Source: JAXHUM01 sp034189325
GTDB taxonomy: Bacteria > Desulfobacterota > DSM-4660 > Desulfatiglandales > Desulfatiglandaceae
NCBI GenBank assembly: GCA_034189325.1
Contig: JAXHUM010000049.1
Location: 90,009 to 154,008, forward strand
Reading direction: 5' to 3'
Length of the DNA: 64,000 nt
In this document: in pieces, positions 34,322 to 44,350 of the stretch
How the letters are laid out: each line of letters begins with the position of its first letter
Position numbering within the stretch: position 1 is the stretch's first letter
The notes under the pieces: generated by a model
Seen by the model: only the letters and a program-made list of their open reading frames with translations
Databases searched by the model: none
Told to the model about the DNA's origin: nothing
Position numbers and translations under genes: made by a program

Positions 34322-34708
34322 ATGTCTGGAAATATTACGAAGGAAGATGTTGTCGAATTCATTTCGAATATGACGGTTCTTGATCTTTCGGAATTTGTGA
34401 AGGAGCTGGAAGAAAAATTTGGGGTAAGTGCTGCTGCGCCCGTAGCCCTTGCCGCTGCTGCACCTTCATCGGATACCCAGGAAGAGGCAGCAGAGAAAAC
34501 GGAGTTTGATGTGGTGCTGTCTGCTGTTGGTGACAAAAAAATACAGGTCATAAAAGTTGTTCGGGCGATAACAGGCCTGGGCCTGAAAGAGGCCAAAGCA
34601 TTAGTAGACAGCGCCCCCGCTCCCGTCAAGGAGGGTGTTTCTAATGAAGAGGCGGAGAGTGTCAAGAAGGAGCTTGAAGAATCAGGAGCTACAGTAGAGA
34701 TTAAGTAG
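34322..34708 (+). CDS. rplL: 50S ribosomal protein L7/L12
   Basis: A 128-residue stalk protein that recruits translation GTPases. An N-terminal dimerisation part (about 1-34) is followed by an Ala/Pro-rich hinge (about 36-52) and the globular C-terminal domain with KIQVIKVVRAITGLGLKEAK. GGGAGG precedes the ATG. Downstream lies a long hairpin before rpoB. Confidence 0.97.
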   Translation: MSGNITKEDVVEFISNMTVLDLSEFVKELEEKFGVSAAAPVALAAAAPSSDTQEEAAEKTEFDVVLSAVGDKKIQVIKVVRAITGLGLKEAKALVDSAPAPVKEGVSNEEAESVKKELEESGATVEIK

Positions 34709-34718
34709 GATTGTTTAG

Positions 34719-34772
34719 ATGTAGTAAAAGCGGTGCCGTGATAAAAAAACTGGTGTGCCGCTCTTGCTACAT
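34719..34772 (+). promoter_or_regulatory. Long stem-loop between rplL and rpoB
   Basis: ATGTAGTAAAAGCGG (34719-34733) pairs with CCGCTCTTGCTACAT (34758-34772) with one mismatch and one G-T pair, around a 24-base loop. There is no T run. In E. coli the same spacer carries an attenuator and an RNase III processing hairpin, so a similar job is likely here. A second small hairpin (ACGGCT-TTTT-AGCCGT, 34784-34799) follows. Confidence 0.65.
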
Positions 34773-34828
34773 GTTAATTTATTACGGCTTTTTAGCCGTG
34801 TGCGATTAACAGTGAAATGGGAGATGTA

Positions 34829-37800
34829 ATGCCAATAAGAAATGGTGGCACGAGACGTCCAAGAAAAAGCTTTGGGAAAATTGAAAGAATCATGGAGTTC
34901 CCTAGTTTGATTGATATGCAAAGACGTTCCTATGAGAAATTCTTGCAGAGATCTGTGCCTCCTGAGGGACGAGAAGATACAGGGCTTCAGGGTGCCTTCA
35001 AGAGCGTGTTTCCAATCCATGATTTTGCCGGTACGTCTTCTCTGGAATTCGTTAAGTATAGCTTTGAAGATGTTAAGTACGATGAAGGCGATTGTCTGGC
35101 GAAGGGTATGACCTACGAAACTCCTCTTAAGCTGACCGTTCGATTGGTTGTCTTTGATACAGATGCCCTTGATGGCACAAACAGTATTCGGGATATTAAG
35201 GAACAAGAGATCTATTTCGGAACTCTCCCCCTCATGACGGAGTGGGGAACTTTTATTATCAACGGAACAGAGAGAGTCGTTGTGAGTCAGCTCCACCGAT
35301 CCCCGGGGGCGCTTTTTGACCACGATAAGGGAAAGACACACTCTAGCGGAAAGCTTCTTTATTCAGGTCGTATCATCCCTTTAAGAGGGTCATGGCTCGA
35401 TTTTGAGTTTGATCCTAAAGATATCTTGCATGTTCGTATCGATAGAAGACGAAAATTCCCTGTGACGATCTTATTGAAGGCGCTTGGGTATTCAACAAAG
35501 GAAATCCTGCATCATTTTTACAAGACGGAAATCATCGGGATAGAAAAAGAGGGATGTTGGAGAGAGATCAACTTAGACAGTCTGTATCAGAAGAGAGTTA
35601 CAAAAGATATTCCGGATACAAAGACTGGGGAGATATTGGCAAAGAAGGGGGAAAAGTATACGAAAAGACTCCATAAAAGCCTTAAGTCGGCTGGCATCAC
35701 CCGTCTCCCGATCAACATTGAAGACCTGGAAGGTCGCGTTGTCGTCAGCGAGGTCATAGATCCTGAAACAGGCGAGATCCTGGTCGATGTTAATCAGGCC
35801 CTCTTCCCTGAAATCATTGACGTGATTCAGGAAAAGGGGATATCCCAAGTCGAATGCCTGGTCCTGGACGCCAGAGGTACCACCACAAGCATCAGGGACA
35901 CCTTGCTGCTGGATAGGATAGGCTCTCATGATGAAGCCATTCTCGACATTTACAGGAAGATGCGCCCAAGCAGCCCTCCTACTCAGGAAGTTGCCGGCAA
36001 GTTTTTTAACAGCCTTTTTTTCAATAAGAATACTTACGATCTTTCTAAGGTTGGGCGGCTGAAATTGAATCATCGGCTTAGTCTGGATGTTCCACTCGAT
36101 CAACGTACCTTGAGAAGAGAAGATATCCTGGCAACCGTCGATGAGCTGCTCCGTTTGAAAGAGGCGGAGGCCACGGTTGATGATATCGACAACTTAGGAA
36201 ACCGGAGGGTGAGAGCAGTCGGCGAACTCCTTGAAAACCAATACAGGATAGGCCTTGTGAGAATGGAAAGGGCGATTAAGGAAAGAATGAGCCTGCAGGA
36301 GGTCGAGACCTTGATGCCCAATGATCTGATTAATTCCAAGCCTGTATCCGCTGTAGTGAAGGAGTTTTTTGGGACGAGTCAGCTCTCACAATTCATGGAC
36401 CAGACAAACCCTTTATCCGAAACTACTCACAAAAGGAGATTAAGCGCTTTGGGCCCCGGTGGTCTGACACGTGAGAGGGCCGGCTTTGAGGTTCGAGACG
36501 TCCACCCCACACACTACGGTAGAATCTGTCCCATTGAGACACCGGAAGGGCCGAATATTGGATTGATTGTCTCTTTAAGCACCTATGCCAGGGTGAATGA
36601 GTTCGGTTTTATCGAGACACCCTATAGACAGGTGGAGAGTAAAACAGTAACCCACAAGGTCGAATATCTATCCGCGCTTGATGAGGGCAGTTATGCGATT
36701 GCTCAGGCCAATGCGCCTCTCGATAAAAAGGGGCGTTTTGTTAGAGAAGAGGCGGCCGTTCGTATTGAAGGTGAGGCGAACAAGAGTCCTGTCGAGGATG
36801 TTAAGTTTATGGATGTGTCTCCTGATCAGCTTGTGAGCATCTCTGCTTCTCTGATTCCCTTTTTAGAGCATGATGATGCCAACAGGGCCCTGATGGGGTC
36901 AAATATGCAGCGCCAGGCCGTGCCTCTTCTGAAAGCAAAGGCCCCCCTTGTTGGAACCGGCATTGAAGGAGTCGTTTCCAGGGATTCTGGCATTTCAGTC
37001 ATTGCAAGAAGAGATGGTGTGGTCGAAAATGTTGATGCCTCCCGCATTGTCGTCCGATCAACAGGTGTCTTGGATGATGAACCCGAAGTTGAGATTTACA
37101 AGATCCTAAAATTCAAGAAGTCCAATCAGAACAGCTGTTATATTCAAAAGCCTGTGGTAAAGAAAGGGGATATTATCTGGAAAGGACAGATCATCGCTGA
37201 TGGGCCAGCTTCCGAGCTCGGAGAACTTGCTCTGGGGCAAAATGTCATGGTCGCTTTCATGTCTTGGGGAGGGTACAATTTCGAAGATTCCATGCTTATC
37301 AGTGAAAGGATTGTGAAGGAGGATATCTATACTTCGATCCATATTGAAGAGTTTGAAATCGTGTCTCGTGACACCAAGTTAGGCAAGGAAGAGATCACAA
37401 GAGATATCCCAAATGTGGGGGAAGAAGCTTTAAAGAACCTGGATGAAAGCGGCATTGTAAAGGCTGGAGCCGAAGTGAAGCCGGGAGATATCCTTGTTGG
37501 GAAGATTACACCAAAGGGGGAGACACAGCTTTCTCCCGAAGAGAAACTCCTAAGGGCCATATTCGGGGACAAGGCCGGAGAAGTGCGTGATACATCCCTG
37601 AGGGTTCCACCGGGAGTACAGGGAATTGTCATTGACGCAAAGGCCTTTGCACGGAGGGGCGTTGAAAAGGATGAGCGCACTCTCACCATTGAAGCCCAAG
37701 AAGTGAGATCCCTCAAAAAAGAATTCGATGATGAAGTTAAGATTATGGAGAGGAGTGCCAAAGAGAAATTGACTGATCTCCTCTCTGGAATTAAGTTGAA

Positions 37801-38926
37801 AAACGATCTCAAAGACAAGGTGATGGGAGATGTCCTGCTGCGTGCTAAAAAGGCCATAAAACCGAGTGATTTAGAGAAAATACCGGTTGAGGCTTGGTCA
37901 GGTGCAGATCTCCATACGGATATGGATGTCATTGAGAAAGTCGAAGCTATTGTGGATAAGTTTTCTAAGAGGGTAGCCCGTATCGGGAGTCAGGTTGACG
38001 AAAAGATCGAAAGACTGAGCCTTGGTGATGAGTTAATGCCGGGTGTGATAAAGATGGTAAAGGTCTATGTGGCGGTGAAACGCAAGTTGTCGGTGGGCGA
38101 CAAGATGGCCGGTCGTCACGGCAATAAGGGCGTCTTGTCAAGGATTCTTCCCATTGAAGATATGCCCTATTTTGCTGACGGAACGCCTGTAGATATTATT
38201 CTAAATCCCTTGGGAGTGCCCTCTCGGATGAATGTCGGCCAGCTGCTGGAGACACATCTGGGGTGGGCTTCCTATGAACTTGGAAGGCAGGTGGGCCAAC
38301 TTCTGGACAGCATAAGAACGACGAATGACCTCAAGCTGAAGCTCAAGGCGATTTTTTCTGAGAAGGAATATGATGAGACATTCAAGGATTTGTCTGATGA
38401 AGAGATTGAGGAAAAAGCTTGGCTCTTAAAAGATGGTGTGCCCATGGCCTCACCGGTTTTTGATGGGGCGCAGGAGGATGAGATACGGAAGTGCTTGGAA
38501 GAGGCCGGGTTGCCTATAACCGGGCAGGCAACGCTTTATGACGGTAGAACCGGTGAACCTTTTGAGCAGCAAATTACCGTCGGCATTATGTACGTCATGA
38601 AGCTGCACCATCTGGTCGATGATAAGCTCCACGCACGTTCCATTGGTCCCTATTCTCTCGTAACTCAGCAACCTCTTGGTGGCAAGGCCCAATTCGGTGG
38701 GCAGAGATTGGGTGAAATGGAGGTATGGGCCATGGAAGCTTACGGCGCTGCCTATACGCTCCAGGAGTTCTTAACAGTCAAATCCGACGATGTAGCCGGG
38801 AGAACGCGCATGTATGAGAGAATCGTAAAGGGCAACAATATCCTTGAGGCCGGATTGCCGGAATCTTTCAAAGTGCTCATGAAAGAGCTGAAGAGCCTGG
38901 GGCTGGAAGTCGAGCTTTTTGAGTAA
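34829..38926 (+). CDS. rpoB: RNA polymerase beta subunit
   Basis: A catalytic core subunit of 1365 residues from the ATG at 34829, which has GGGAG at good spacing; an ATG four codons earlier is possible. Conserved parts seen in order: RKSFGKIERIMEFPSLIDMQ at the N-terminus, the rifampicin region QLSQFMDQTNPLSETTHKRRL followed by SALGPGGLTRERAGFEVRDV, GGYNFEDSM, KMAGRHGNKGV and the C-terminal GGKAQFGGQRLGEMEVWA. Residues at the common rifampicin-resistance sites are of the sensitive type. The length is typical of deltaproteobacterial enzymes. It is followed by rpoC after 172 bp. Confidence 0.98.
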   Translation: MPIRNGGTRRPRKSFGKIERIMEFPSLIDMQRRSYEKFLQRSVPPEGREDTGLQGAFKSVFPIHDFAGTSSLEFVKYSFEDVKYDEGDCLAKGMTYETPLKLTVRLVVFDTDALDGTNSIRDIKEQEIYFGTLPLMTEWGTFIINGTERVVVSQLHRSPGALFDHDKGKTHSSGKLLYSGRIIPLRGSWLDFEFDPKDILHVRIDRRRKFPVTILLKALGYSTKEILHHFYKTEIIGIEKEGCWREINLDSLYQKRVTKDIPDTKTGEILAKKGEKYTKRLHKSLKSAGITRLPINIEDLEGRVVVSEVIDPETGEILVDVNQALFPEIIDVIQEKGISQVECLVLDARGTTTSIRDTLLLDRIGSHDEAILDIYRKMRPSSPPTQEVAGKFFNSLFFNKNTYDLSKVGRLKLNHRLSLDVPLDQRTLRREDILATVDELLRLKEAEATVDDIDNLGNRRVRAVGELLENQYRIGLVRMERAIKERMSLQEVETLMPNDLINSKPVSAVVKEFFGTSQLSQFMDQTNPLSETTHKRRLSALGPGGLTRERAGFEVRDVHPTHYGRICPIETPEGPNIGLIVSLSTYARVNEFGFIETPYRQVESKTVTHKVEYLSALDEGSYAIAQANAPLDKKGRFVREEAAVRIEGEANKSPVEDVKFMDVSPDQLVSISASLIPFLEHDDANRALMGSNMQRQAVPLLKAKAPLVGTGIEGVVSRDSGISVIARRDGVVENVDASRIVVRSTGVLDDEPEVEIYKILKFKKSNQNSCYIQKPVVKKGDIIWKGQIIADGPASELGELALGQNVMVAFMSWGGYNFEDSMLISERIVKEDIYTSIHIEEFEIVSRDTKLGKEEITRDIPNVGEEALKNLDESGIVKAGAEVKPGDILVGKITPKGETQLSPEEKLLRAIFGDKAGEVRDTSLRVPPGVQGIVIDAKAFARRGVEKDERTLTIEAQEVRSLKKEFDDEVKIMERSAKEKLTDLLSGIKLKNDLKDKVMGDVLLRAKKAIKPSDLEKIPVEAWSGADLHTDMDVIEKVEAIVDKFSKRVARIGSQVDEKIERLSLGDELMPGVIKMVKVYVAVKRKLSVGDKMAGRHGNKGVLSRILPIEDMPYFADGTPVDIILNPLGVPSRMNVGQLLETHLGWASYELGRQVGQLLDSIRTTNDLKLKLKAIFSEKEYDETFKDLSDEEIEEKAWLLKDGVPMASPVFDGAQEDEIRKCLEEAGLPITGQATLYDGRTGEPFEQQITVGIMYVMKLHHLVDDKLHARSIGPYSLVTQQPLGGKAQFGGQRLGEMEVWAMEAYGAAYTLQEFLTVKSDDVAGRTRMYERIVKGNNILEAGLPESFKVLMKELKSLGLEVELFE

Positions 38927-39098
38927 TCCCAGTTTTATTGGCAGGTTTATTCGTCCGGTATCAGGCCTTCAGCGAAAGACCTTCAGCCTCGCTTTTTGTG
39001 CGAAGATCGAATTACTTAACAGTTGAATATAACAAGAACCTGTGACTTTTTATTGCCTCAAAAACTTTTTTGAACGGTAGATAAGGAGTAGAAGCGCA

Positions 39099-42000
39099 GT
39101 GGAAGAAATATATAGTTTTTTTTCGAAGCCAAAGGACCCATCCAGCTTTAACGCTGTGAAGATTTCTCTTGCCTCTCCGGAGAAGATCCGGGAATGGTCT
39201 TATGGAGAGGTGAAGAAACCTGAGACCATCAATTATAGGACCTTTAAGCCTGAAAGAGACGGGCTTTTCTGTTCCAAGATATTCGGCCCTATCAAGGACT
39301 ACGAATGTAATTGTGGAAAATACAAGCGTATGAAGCATAGGGGCATCGTTTGTGAGAAATGCGGTGTAGAGGTTATCCAGAGCAAGGTGCGCCGTGAACG
39401 GCTTGGTCACATTGAGCTCGCGGCACCTGTGGCCCATATCTGGTTCCTAAAATGCTTGCCTTCAAAAATTGGGAATCTGCTCGATTTAACACTGAAAGAC
39501 CTGGAATGGGTTCTCTATTTTGAAGGCTATATCGTTGTTGATCCCAAGGATACACCCTTAGAAAAGGGCACTCTTTTGACGGATGAGCAACTCATGCAGG
39601 CGAGGGTCGATTACGGAGACAGGTTCGTTGCCGGTATTGGAGCTGAGGCCATCCGGGCCATGTTGAGCGACCTCGATCTGGAAGAACTCTCAAAGACTCT
39701 CAGGGCTGAAATGATGGAGTCCAAGTCGGATGCCAAGCGCAAGAAGTTGGCCAAACGACTGAAGATTGTCGATGCGTTTAAGCTCTCGAATAATCTTCCC
39801 GAATGGACGATCCTGAATGTCATCCCTGTTTTACCCCCCGATCTTCGACCCCTCGTTCCCCTGGATGGAGGACGTTTTGCCACCTCTGATCTAAATGATC
39901 TCTACAGGCGAGTCATCAACCGAAATAACAGGTTGAAAAGGCTTTTAGAGTTGAATGCCCCCGACATTATTGTGAGGAACGAGAAGAGGATGCTCCAAGA
40001 GGCAGTGGATGTCTTGTTTGATAACGGGAGAAGAGGCAAGGTCGTTACCGGCGCCAATAAGCGGCCGTTTAAGTCACTGAGCGATATGCTCAAAGGAAAG
40101 CAGGGGAGGTTTAGACAAAACCTGCTGGGAAAGCGGGTGGACTATTCAGGTCGATCAGTGATCGTGGTAGGTCCTGACCTTCGCTTACATCAGTGTGGTC
40201 TTCCTAAGAAAATGGCTTTGGAACTCTTTAAGCCTTTTATTTATAACAAATTGGATGAGAAGGGGCTTGTCAACACCATCAAGAGCGCCAAAAAGATGGT
40301 GGAGAGAGAAACACCCGAGGTATGGGACGCTCTGGATGATGTTGTCAGAGAGTACTGTGTCTTGTTGAATAGGGCTCCCACATTGCACCGTTTAGGAATT
40401 CAGGCCTTTGAACCTATCCTTATCGAGGGAAAAGCCATCCAGCTTCATCCTTTGGTATGCACTGCCTTCAATGCCGACTTTGACGGCGATCAGATGGCGG
40501 TTCACGTTCCGTTATCCATTGAGGCCCAGATAGAGGCCAGGGTCCTGATGATGTCAACCAACAACATCCTCTCTCCAGCCCATGGGGAGCCTATCATTGT
40601 TCCCAGCCAGGATATTGTGTTGGGTATCTATTACCTAACCCAGGAAAGGCCGTTTGCCAAAGGAGATGGAAAGGTTTTTTCCGGCCCGGAAGAGGTGAGG
40701 ATGGCCCATGATTCGGGAGAACTCGATCTGCACGCCTTGATCAAGGTCAGAATAGAAGGCGTTCTCCAGGAAACCACAACTGGTCGAGTCCTATTTTATG
40801 ATATCTTGCCCGAATCGCTTCCATTTGCCTTAATAAATAAGACAATGTCCAAAAAAGACCTTCGCGCTTTAATCAATGAATCGTACCGGGGGGCGGGGAT
40901 TAAGGCTACGGTTATTTTGTCTGACAGGCTAAAAAATATCGGGTACAAGTATGCTACGCAGTCAGGCATATCGATATCGATGAAGGACATGATTATCCCT
41001 TCCAACAAGGAGAAGATCATCCAGAGTGCTGAGAGGGAGGTAAAAAAGATCCACGGCCAATACACAAGTGGTCTCATAACGGATGGAGAGAAGTATAACA
41101 AAGTTGTTGATATATGGGCACAGTCAACTGAAGATGTGGCATCAGAGATGATGAAAGAGATGGCTGTTGAAGAAATAGAAGGACCCAAGAATGAAAAAGT
41201 GACAGCCAAGAGCCTCAACCCCATCTTTATGATGTCTGATTCCGGCGCAAGGGGTAGCAAGGACCAGATGAGGCAGCTTTCCGGGATGAGGGGCTTGATG
41301 GCCAAACCTTCCGGGGAGATCATTGAGACTCCTATTACGTCCAACTTCCGAGAAGGCTTGACCGTCCTTCAGTACTTCATTTCAACGCATGGCGCGAGAA
41401 AGGGTTTGGCGGACACGGCTCTCAAGACAGCCAACTCAGGTTACCTGACTAGAAGACTGGTTGATGTGGCGCAGGATGCGATTATTGCTGAGGATGATTG
41501 CCATACTATGGGGGGTATCTGGGTGGAATCCCTTGTGGAAGGCGGCGAAGTTCTCCAGAGAGTAGGAGAACGTATTCTGGGCCGTGTAGCTGCGCAGGAT
41601 ATTGTCGATCCGGTGACTGAAGAGCTTCTGGTACCGTTTAACGAGGAGATTGATGAAGAGGGAGTACAGAAGATAGAGAATGCCGGATTAGAGAGGATCC
41701 TGATCAGATCTCCCCTAACATGTGAGACCAAGAGGGGCATGTGTAAGAAATGTTATGGTAGAGATCTGGGGCATGGCCACGAGGTCAATATCGGAGAACC
41801 AGTTGGGATCATTGCCGCTCAATCAATAGGTGAGCCCGGGACTCAGCTCACTATGCGGACCTTTCATATTGGGGGTACGGTAACTAAAAGGGTCGAACAA
41901 TCAACCATACAGCCGAGAAACCAGGGGCAGGTGAAGTTTGACAACCTCAAGACTGTGGAAAATGAAGAGGGTAACCTCGTAGTCATGAATCGAAATGGGG

Positions 42001-43175
42001 AAATGGCTATTCTGGGTAAGGGTAAGAGAGAGATCGAGAGGTATCCCATTATTTACGGAGCCACCTTGAAAGTGCGCAATGGACAGAAGGTCAACCCCGG
42101 CCAGGTGTTGGCGGAATGGGATCCCTTCACAATACCGATTATTTCCGAAGTCGCAGGTACGATCAAATTTGGTGATATTTTTGAAGGCCGAACCTTACAG
42201 GAAAAGCGGGATAATGTAACCGGAAAGATCAGTCGAGTGATAGTCGAGTATCGTGACGTTGATGTGAGACCTCGAATTTCCGTAAAAGACAAGAAAGGAA
42301 AGACAGCTCAACTACCGGGGGGAACTGCAGGTGCGAAGGCCCGCTACCATCTGCCTGTCGGAGCCATTATTATGGTTAACGAGGGAGATGTGGTCGGACC
42401 CGGGAGGGTCTTGACAAAGATACCGCGAGAGACCACAAAGACTAAGGATATCACGGGAGGCCTCCCTCGAGTCGCAGAGTTATTTGAAGTCAGGAAGCCC
42501 AAAGAAACGGCCATCATCAGCGAGGTCGATGGGGTTGTATCTTTTGGAAGACATACAAAAGGGAAGAGACGAATGACAATCACGCCCGATGTGGGTGACC
42601 CCGTCAATTACTTCATTTCCAGGGGAAAGCACGTAAGTGTTTTAGAAGGGGACTATGTTAGAGCTGGCGAAGCTCTTATGGATGGGTCCGTCAATCCCCA
42701 TGACATATTGAAAATCAGGGGCCTCAAAGAGCTGGCGAAATATCTTGTGAACGAAGTCCAGGAAGTCTATCGACTCCAGGGGGTCAAAATCAATGATAAG
42801 CATATTGAGGTTATTGTCCGTCAGATGCTCAGGCAGGTGAGCGTGATTGAACCGGGCGATTCTCAGTTCCTGTTGGGAGAAAATGTCGAGAGGTGGCGTT
42901 TTGAAGAGGAGAACAGAGAGGTCATTCAGAAGGGTGGAAAGCCAGCAACGGCTGAGCCGCAGCTTTTGGGGATTACCAAGGCCTCCCTTAGCACCGAGAG
43001 TTTTATTTCGGCAGCCTCTTTTCAGGAGACGACCAAGGTATTGTCTGATGCCAGCGTGGCAGGCAAGGTGGACTACTTGAAAGGTCTCAAAGAAAACGTG
43101 ATTATGGGTCGTTTGATTCCAGCAGGCACTGGAGTGAGAACCTATAGGGAAATCGAAATCGGAGTTGCGGAATAA
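39099..43175 (+). CDS. rpoC: RNA polymerase beta' subunit
   Basis: A catalytic core subunit of 1358 residues, starting with GTG at 39099 after AAGGAG. The N-terminal zinc site is CNCGKYKRMKHRGIVCEKC (about 68-86). The Mg-binding active site NADFDGDQMAVH is intact. The second zinc site comprises an AEDDC cysteine plus CETKRGMCKKC. The trigger-loop and bridge-helix region (DSGARGSKDQMRQLSGMRG; IAAQSIGEPGTQLTMRTFH) is conserved. It ends before a 97 bp spacer and rpsL. No insertion or break was noticed. Confidence 0.98.
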   Translation: MEEIYSFFSKPKDPSSFNAVKISLASPEKIREWSYGEVKKPETINYRTFKPERDGLFCSKIFGPIKDYECNCGKYKRMKHRGIVCEKCGVEVIQSKVRRERLGHIELAAPVAHIWFLKCLPSKIGNLLDLTLKDLEWVLYFEGYIVVDPKDTPLEKGTLLTDEQLMQARVDYGDRFVAGIGAEAIRAMLSDLDLEELSKTLRAEMMESKSDAKRKKLAKRLKIVDAFKLSNNLPEWTILNVIPVLPPDLRPLVPLDGGRFATSDLNDLYRRVINRNNRLKRLLELNAPDIIVRNEKRMLQEAVDVLFDNGRRGKVVTGANKRPFKSLSDMLKGKQGRFRQNLLGKRVDYSGRSVIVVGPDLRLHQCGLPKKMALELFKPFIYNKLDEKGLVNTIKSAKKMVERETPEVWDALDDVVREYCVLLNRAPTLHRLGIQAFEPILIEGKAIQLHPLVCTAFNADFDGDQMAVHVPLSIEAQIEARVLMMSTNNILSPAHGEPIIVPSQDIVLGIYYLTQERPFAKGDGKVFSGPEEVRMAHDSGELDLHALIKVRIEGVLQETTTGRVLFYDILPESLPFALINKTMSKKDLRALINESYRGAGIKATVILSDRLKNIGYKYATQSGISISMKDMIIPSNKEKIIQSAEREVKKIHGQYTSGLITDGEKYNKVVDIWAQSTEDVASEMMKEMAVEEIEGPKNEKVTAKSLNPIFMMSDSGARGSKDQMRQLSGMRGLMAKPSGEIIETPITSNFREGLTVLQYFISTHGARKGLADTALKTANSGYLTRRLVDVAQDAIIAEDDCHTMGGIWVESLVEGGEVLQRVGERILGRVAAQDIVDPVTEELLVPFNEEIDEEGVQKIENAGLERILIRSPLTCETKRGMCKKCYGRDLGHGHEVNIGEPVGIIAAQSIGEPGTQLTMRTFHIGGTVTKRVEQSTIQPRNQGQVKFDNLKTVENEEGNLVVMNRNGEMAILGKGKREIERYPIIYGATLKVRNGQKVNPGQVLAEWDPFTIPIISEVAGTIKFGDIFEGRTLQEKRDNVTGKISRVIVEYRDVDVRPRISVKDKKGKTAQLPGGTAGAKARYHLPVGAIIMVNEGDVVGPGRVLTKIPRETTKTKDITGGLPRVAELFEVRKPKETAIISEVDGVVSFGRHTKGKRRMTITPDVGDPVNYFISRGKHVSVLEGDYVRAGEALMDGSVNPHDILKIRGLKELAKYLVNEVQEVYRLQGVKINDKHIEVIVRQMLRQVSVIEPGDSQFLLGENVERWRFEEENREVIQKGGKPATAEPQLLGITKASLSTESFISAASFQETTKVLSDASVAGKVDYLKGLKENVIMGRLIPAGTGVRTYREIEIGVAE

Positions 43176-43272
43176 TGCAAAAAGAGCTTGACTTATCATA
43201 TGATTAGAAATATAAAAATTGATTCTATGAATATCGAACTTCGTGAGAAGTCTCTAAATTGGAGGAGGTTTT

Positions 43273-43650
43273 GTGCCCACCATTAATCAGCTTATAAAAC
43301 ATGGCCGTCGTAAGCCTAAAAAGAAGGTCAAGACGCCTGCTTTGCAGGGATCTCCCCAGAAAAGGGGAGTCTGTATAAGGGTCTATACCTCGACGCCTAA
43401 AAAACCCAATTCCGCTCTCAGGAAGGTTGCGAGAGTGAGACTCACCAACGGGATAGAAGTAACGTCATATATCCCCGGCATGGGTCATAATCTCCAGGAG
43501 CATTCGGTTGTCCTGATTCGGGGAGGGCGTGTGAAGGACTTGCCAGGTGTCAGGTATCATATCATCAGAGGAACAATGGATACCACCGGTGTCGATGATC
43601 GAAGGCAGGGTCGATCAAAATATGGGGCCAAGCGACCCAAAGTGATTTAA
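43273..43650 (+). CDS. rpsL: 30S ribosomal protein S12
   Basis: A 125-residue decoding-centre protein, starting with GTG after GGAGGAGG. PKKPNSALRK and GGRVKDLPGVRYH are present with lysines at the classical streptomycin-resistance sites, so it is of the sensitive type. First gene of the str cluster, followed by rpsG. Confidence 0.97.
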   Translation: MPTINQLIKHGRRKPKKKVKTPALQGSPQKRGVCIRVYTSTPKKPNSALRKVARVRLTNGIEVTSYIPGMGHNLQEHSVVLIRGGRVKDLPGVRYHIIRGTMDTTGVDDRRQGRSKYGAKRPKVI

Positions 43651-43756
43651 AAGGTGAGGGACGTGACTCCGTATTAATTTTTTGTGGGAATTTCTAATGG
43701 GGGAGTGTAGGAGATTGACGTTACTAGTCTTATCTCCATCTTAAGGGAGATTTTGT

Positions 43757-44227
43757 ATGCCGAGGAAGAGAGTCATTTCCAAACGTAAAATTACACCCGA
43801 TCCTAAATATGGGAGCGTTTTGGTGTCGAAGTTTGTAAATAACCTGATGTCGAAGGGGAAAAAAAGCATTGTCCAGTCGATTGTCTATAATTCCTTCGAT
43901 ATTATTGAGAATAAAACAAAGCAAGATCCCTTGAGTGTTTTTGAGAAGGCCGTTGAAAACGTAAAACCTGCAGTGGAAGTTAAATCGAGGCGGGTCGGCG
44001 GTTCGACTTATCAGGTCCCAACAGAAGTGAAACCAGCCAGAAGACAGGCCCTCAGTATCCGATGGATTATCAATTTTGCTCGACAGAGAGGTGAGAAGAC
44101 AATGGCCGCTAAACTGGCAGGTGAGCTAATGGATGCGGCCAACAATCGAGGGGTTGCAATAAAAAAGAAGGAAGACACGCACAAGATGGCCGACGCCAAC
44201 AAGGCCTTTGCCCACTATCGTTGGTAG
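43757..44227 (+). CDS. rpsG: 30S ribosomal protein S7
   Basis: A 156-residue protein that nucleates assembly of the 30S head. It starts MPRKRVISKRKITPDPKYGS and includes RVGGSTYQVPTEV and ARRQALSIRWI. GGGAG precedes the ATG. The next gene is tuf, only 123 bp away; fusA, which normally follows rpsG, is not there and leaves no trace in the spacer. Confidence 0.97.
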   Translation: MPRKRVISKRKITPDPKYGSVLVSKFVNNLMSKGKKSIVQSIVYNSFDIIENKTKQDPLSVFEKAVENVKPAVEVKSRRVGGSTYQVPTEVKPARRQALSIRWIINFARQRGEKTMAAKLAGELMDAANNRGVAIKKKEDTHKMADANKAFAHYRW

Positions 44228-44350
44228 GCCTCGAGGTCTGACGGAATTAGGCTGACTAGATCGATAGGTAATCTCCCTTTTTTGGAAATATAGAAGCGAG
44301 AAACGGTATGACGAGACACATTCGGTAGACCGTCAAAGGAGGTACTCAAG

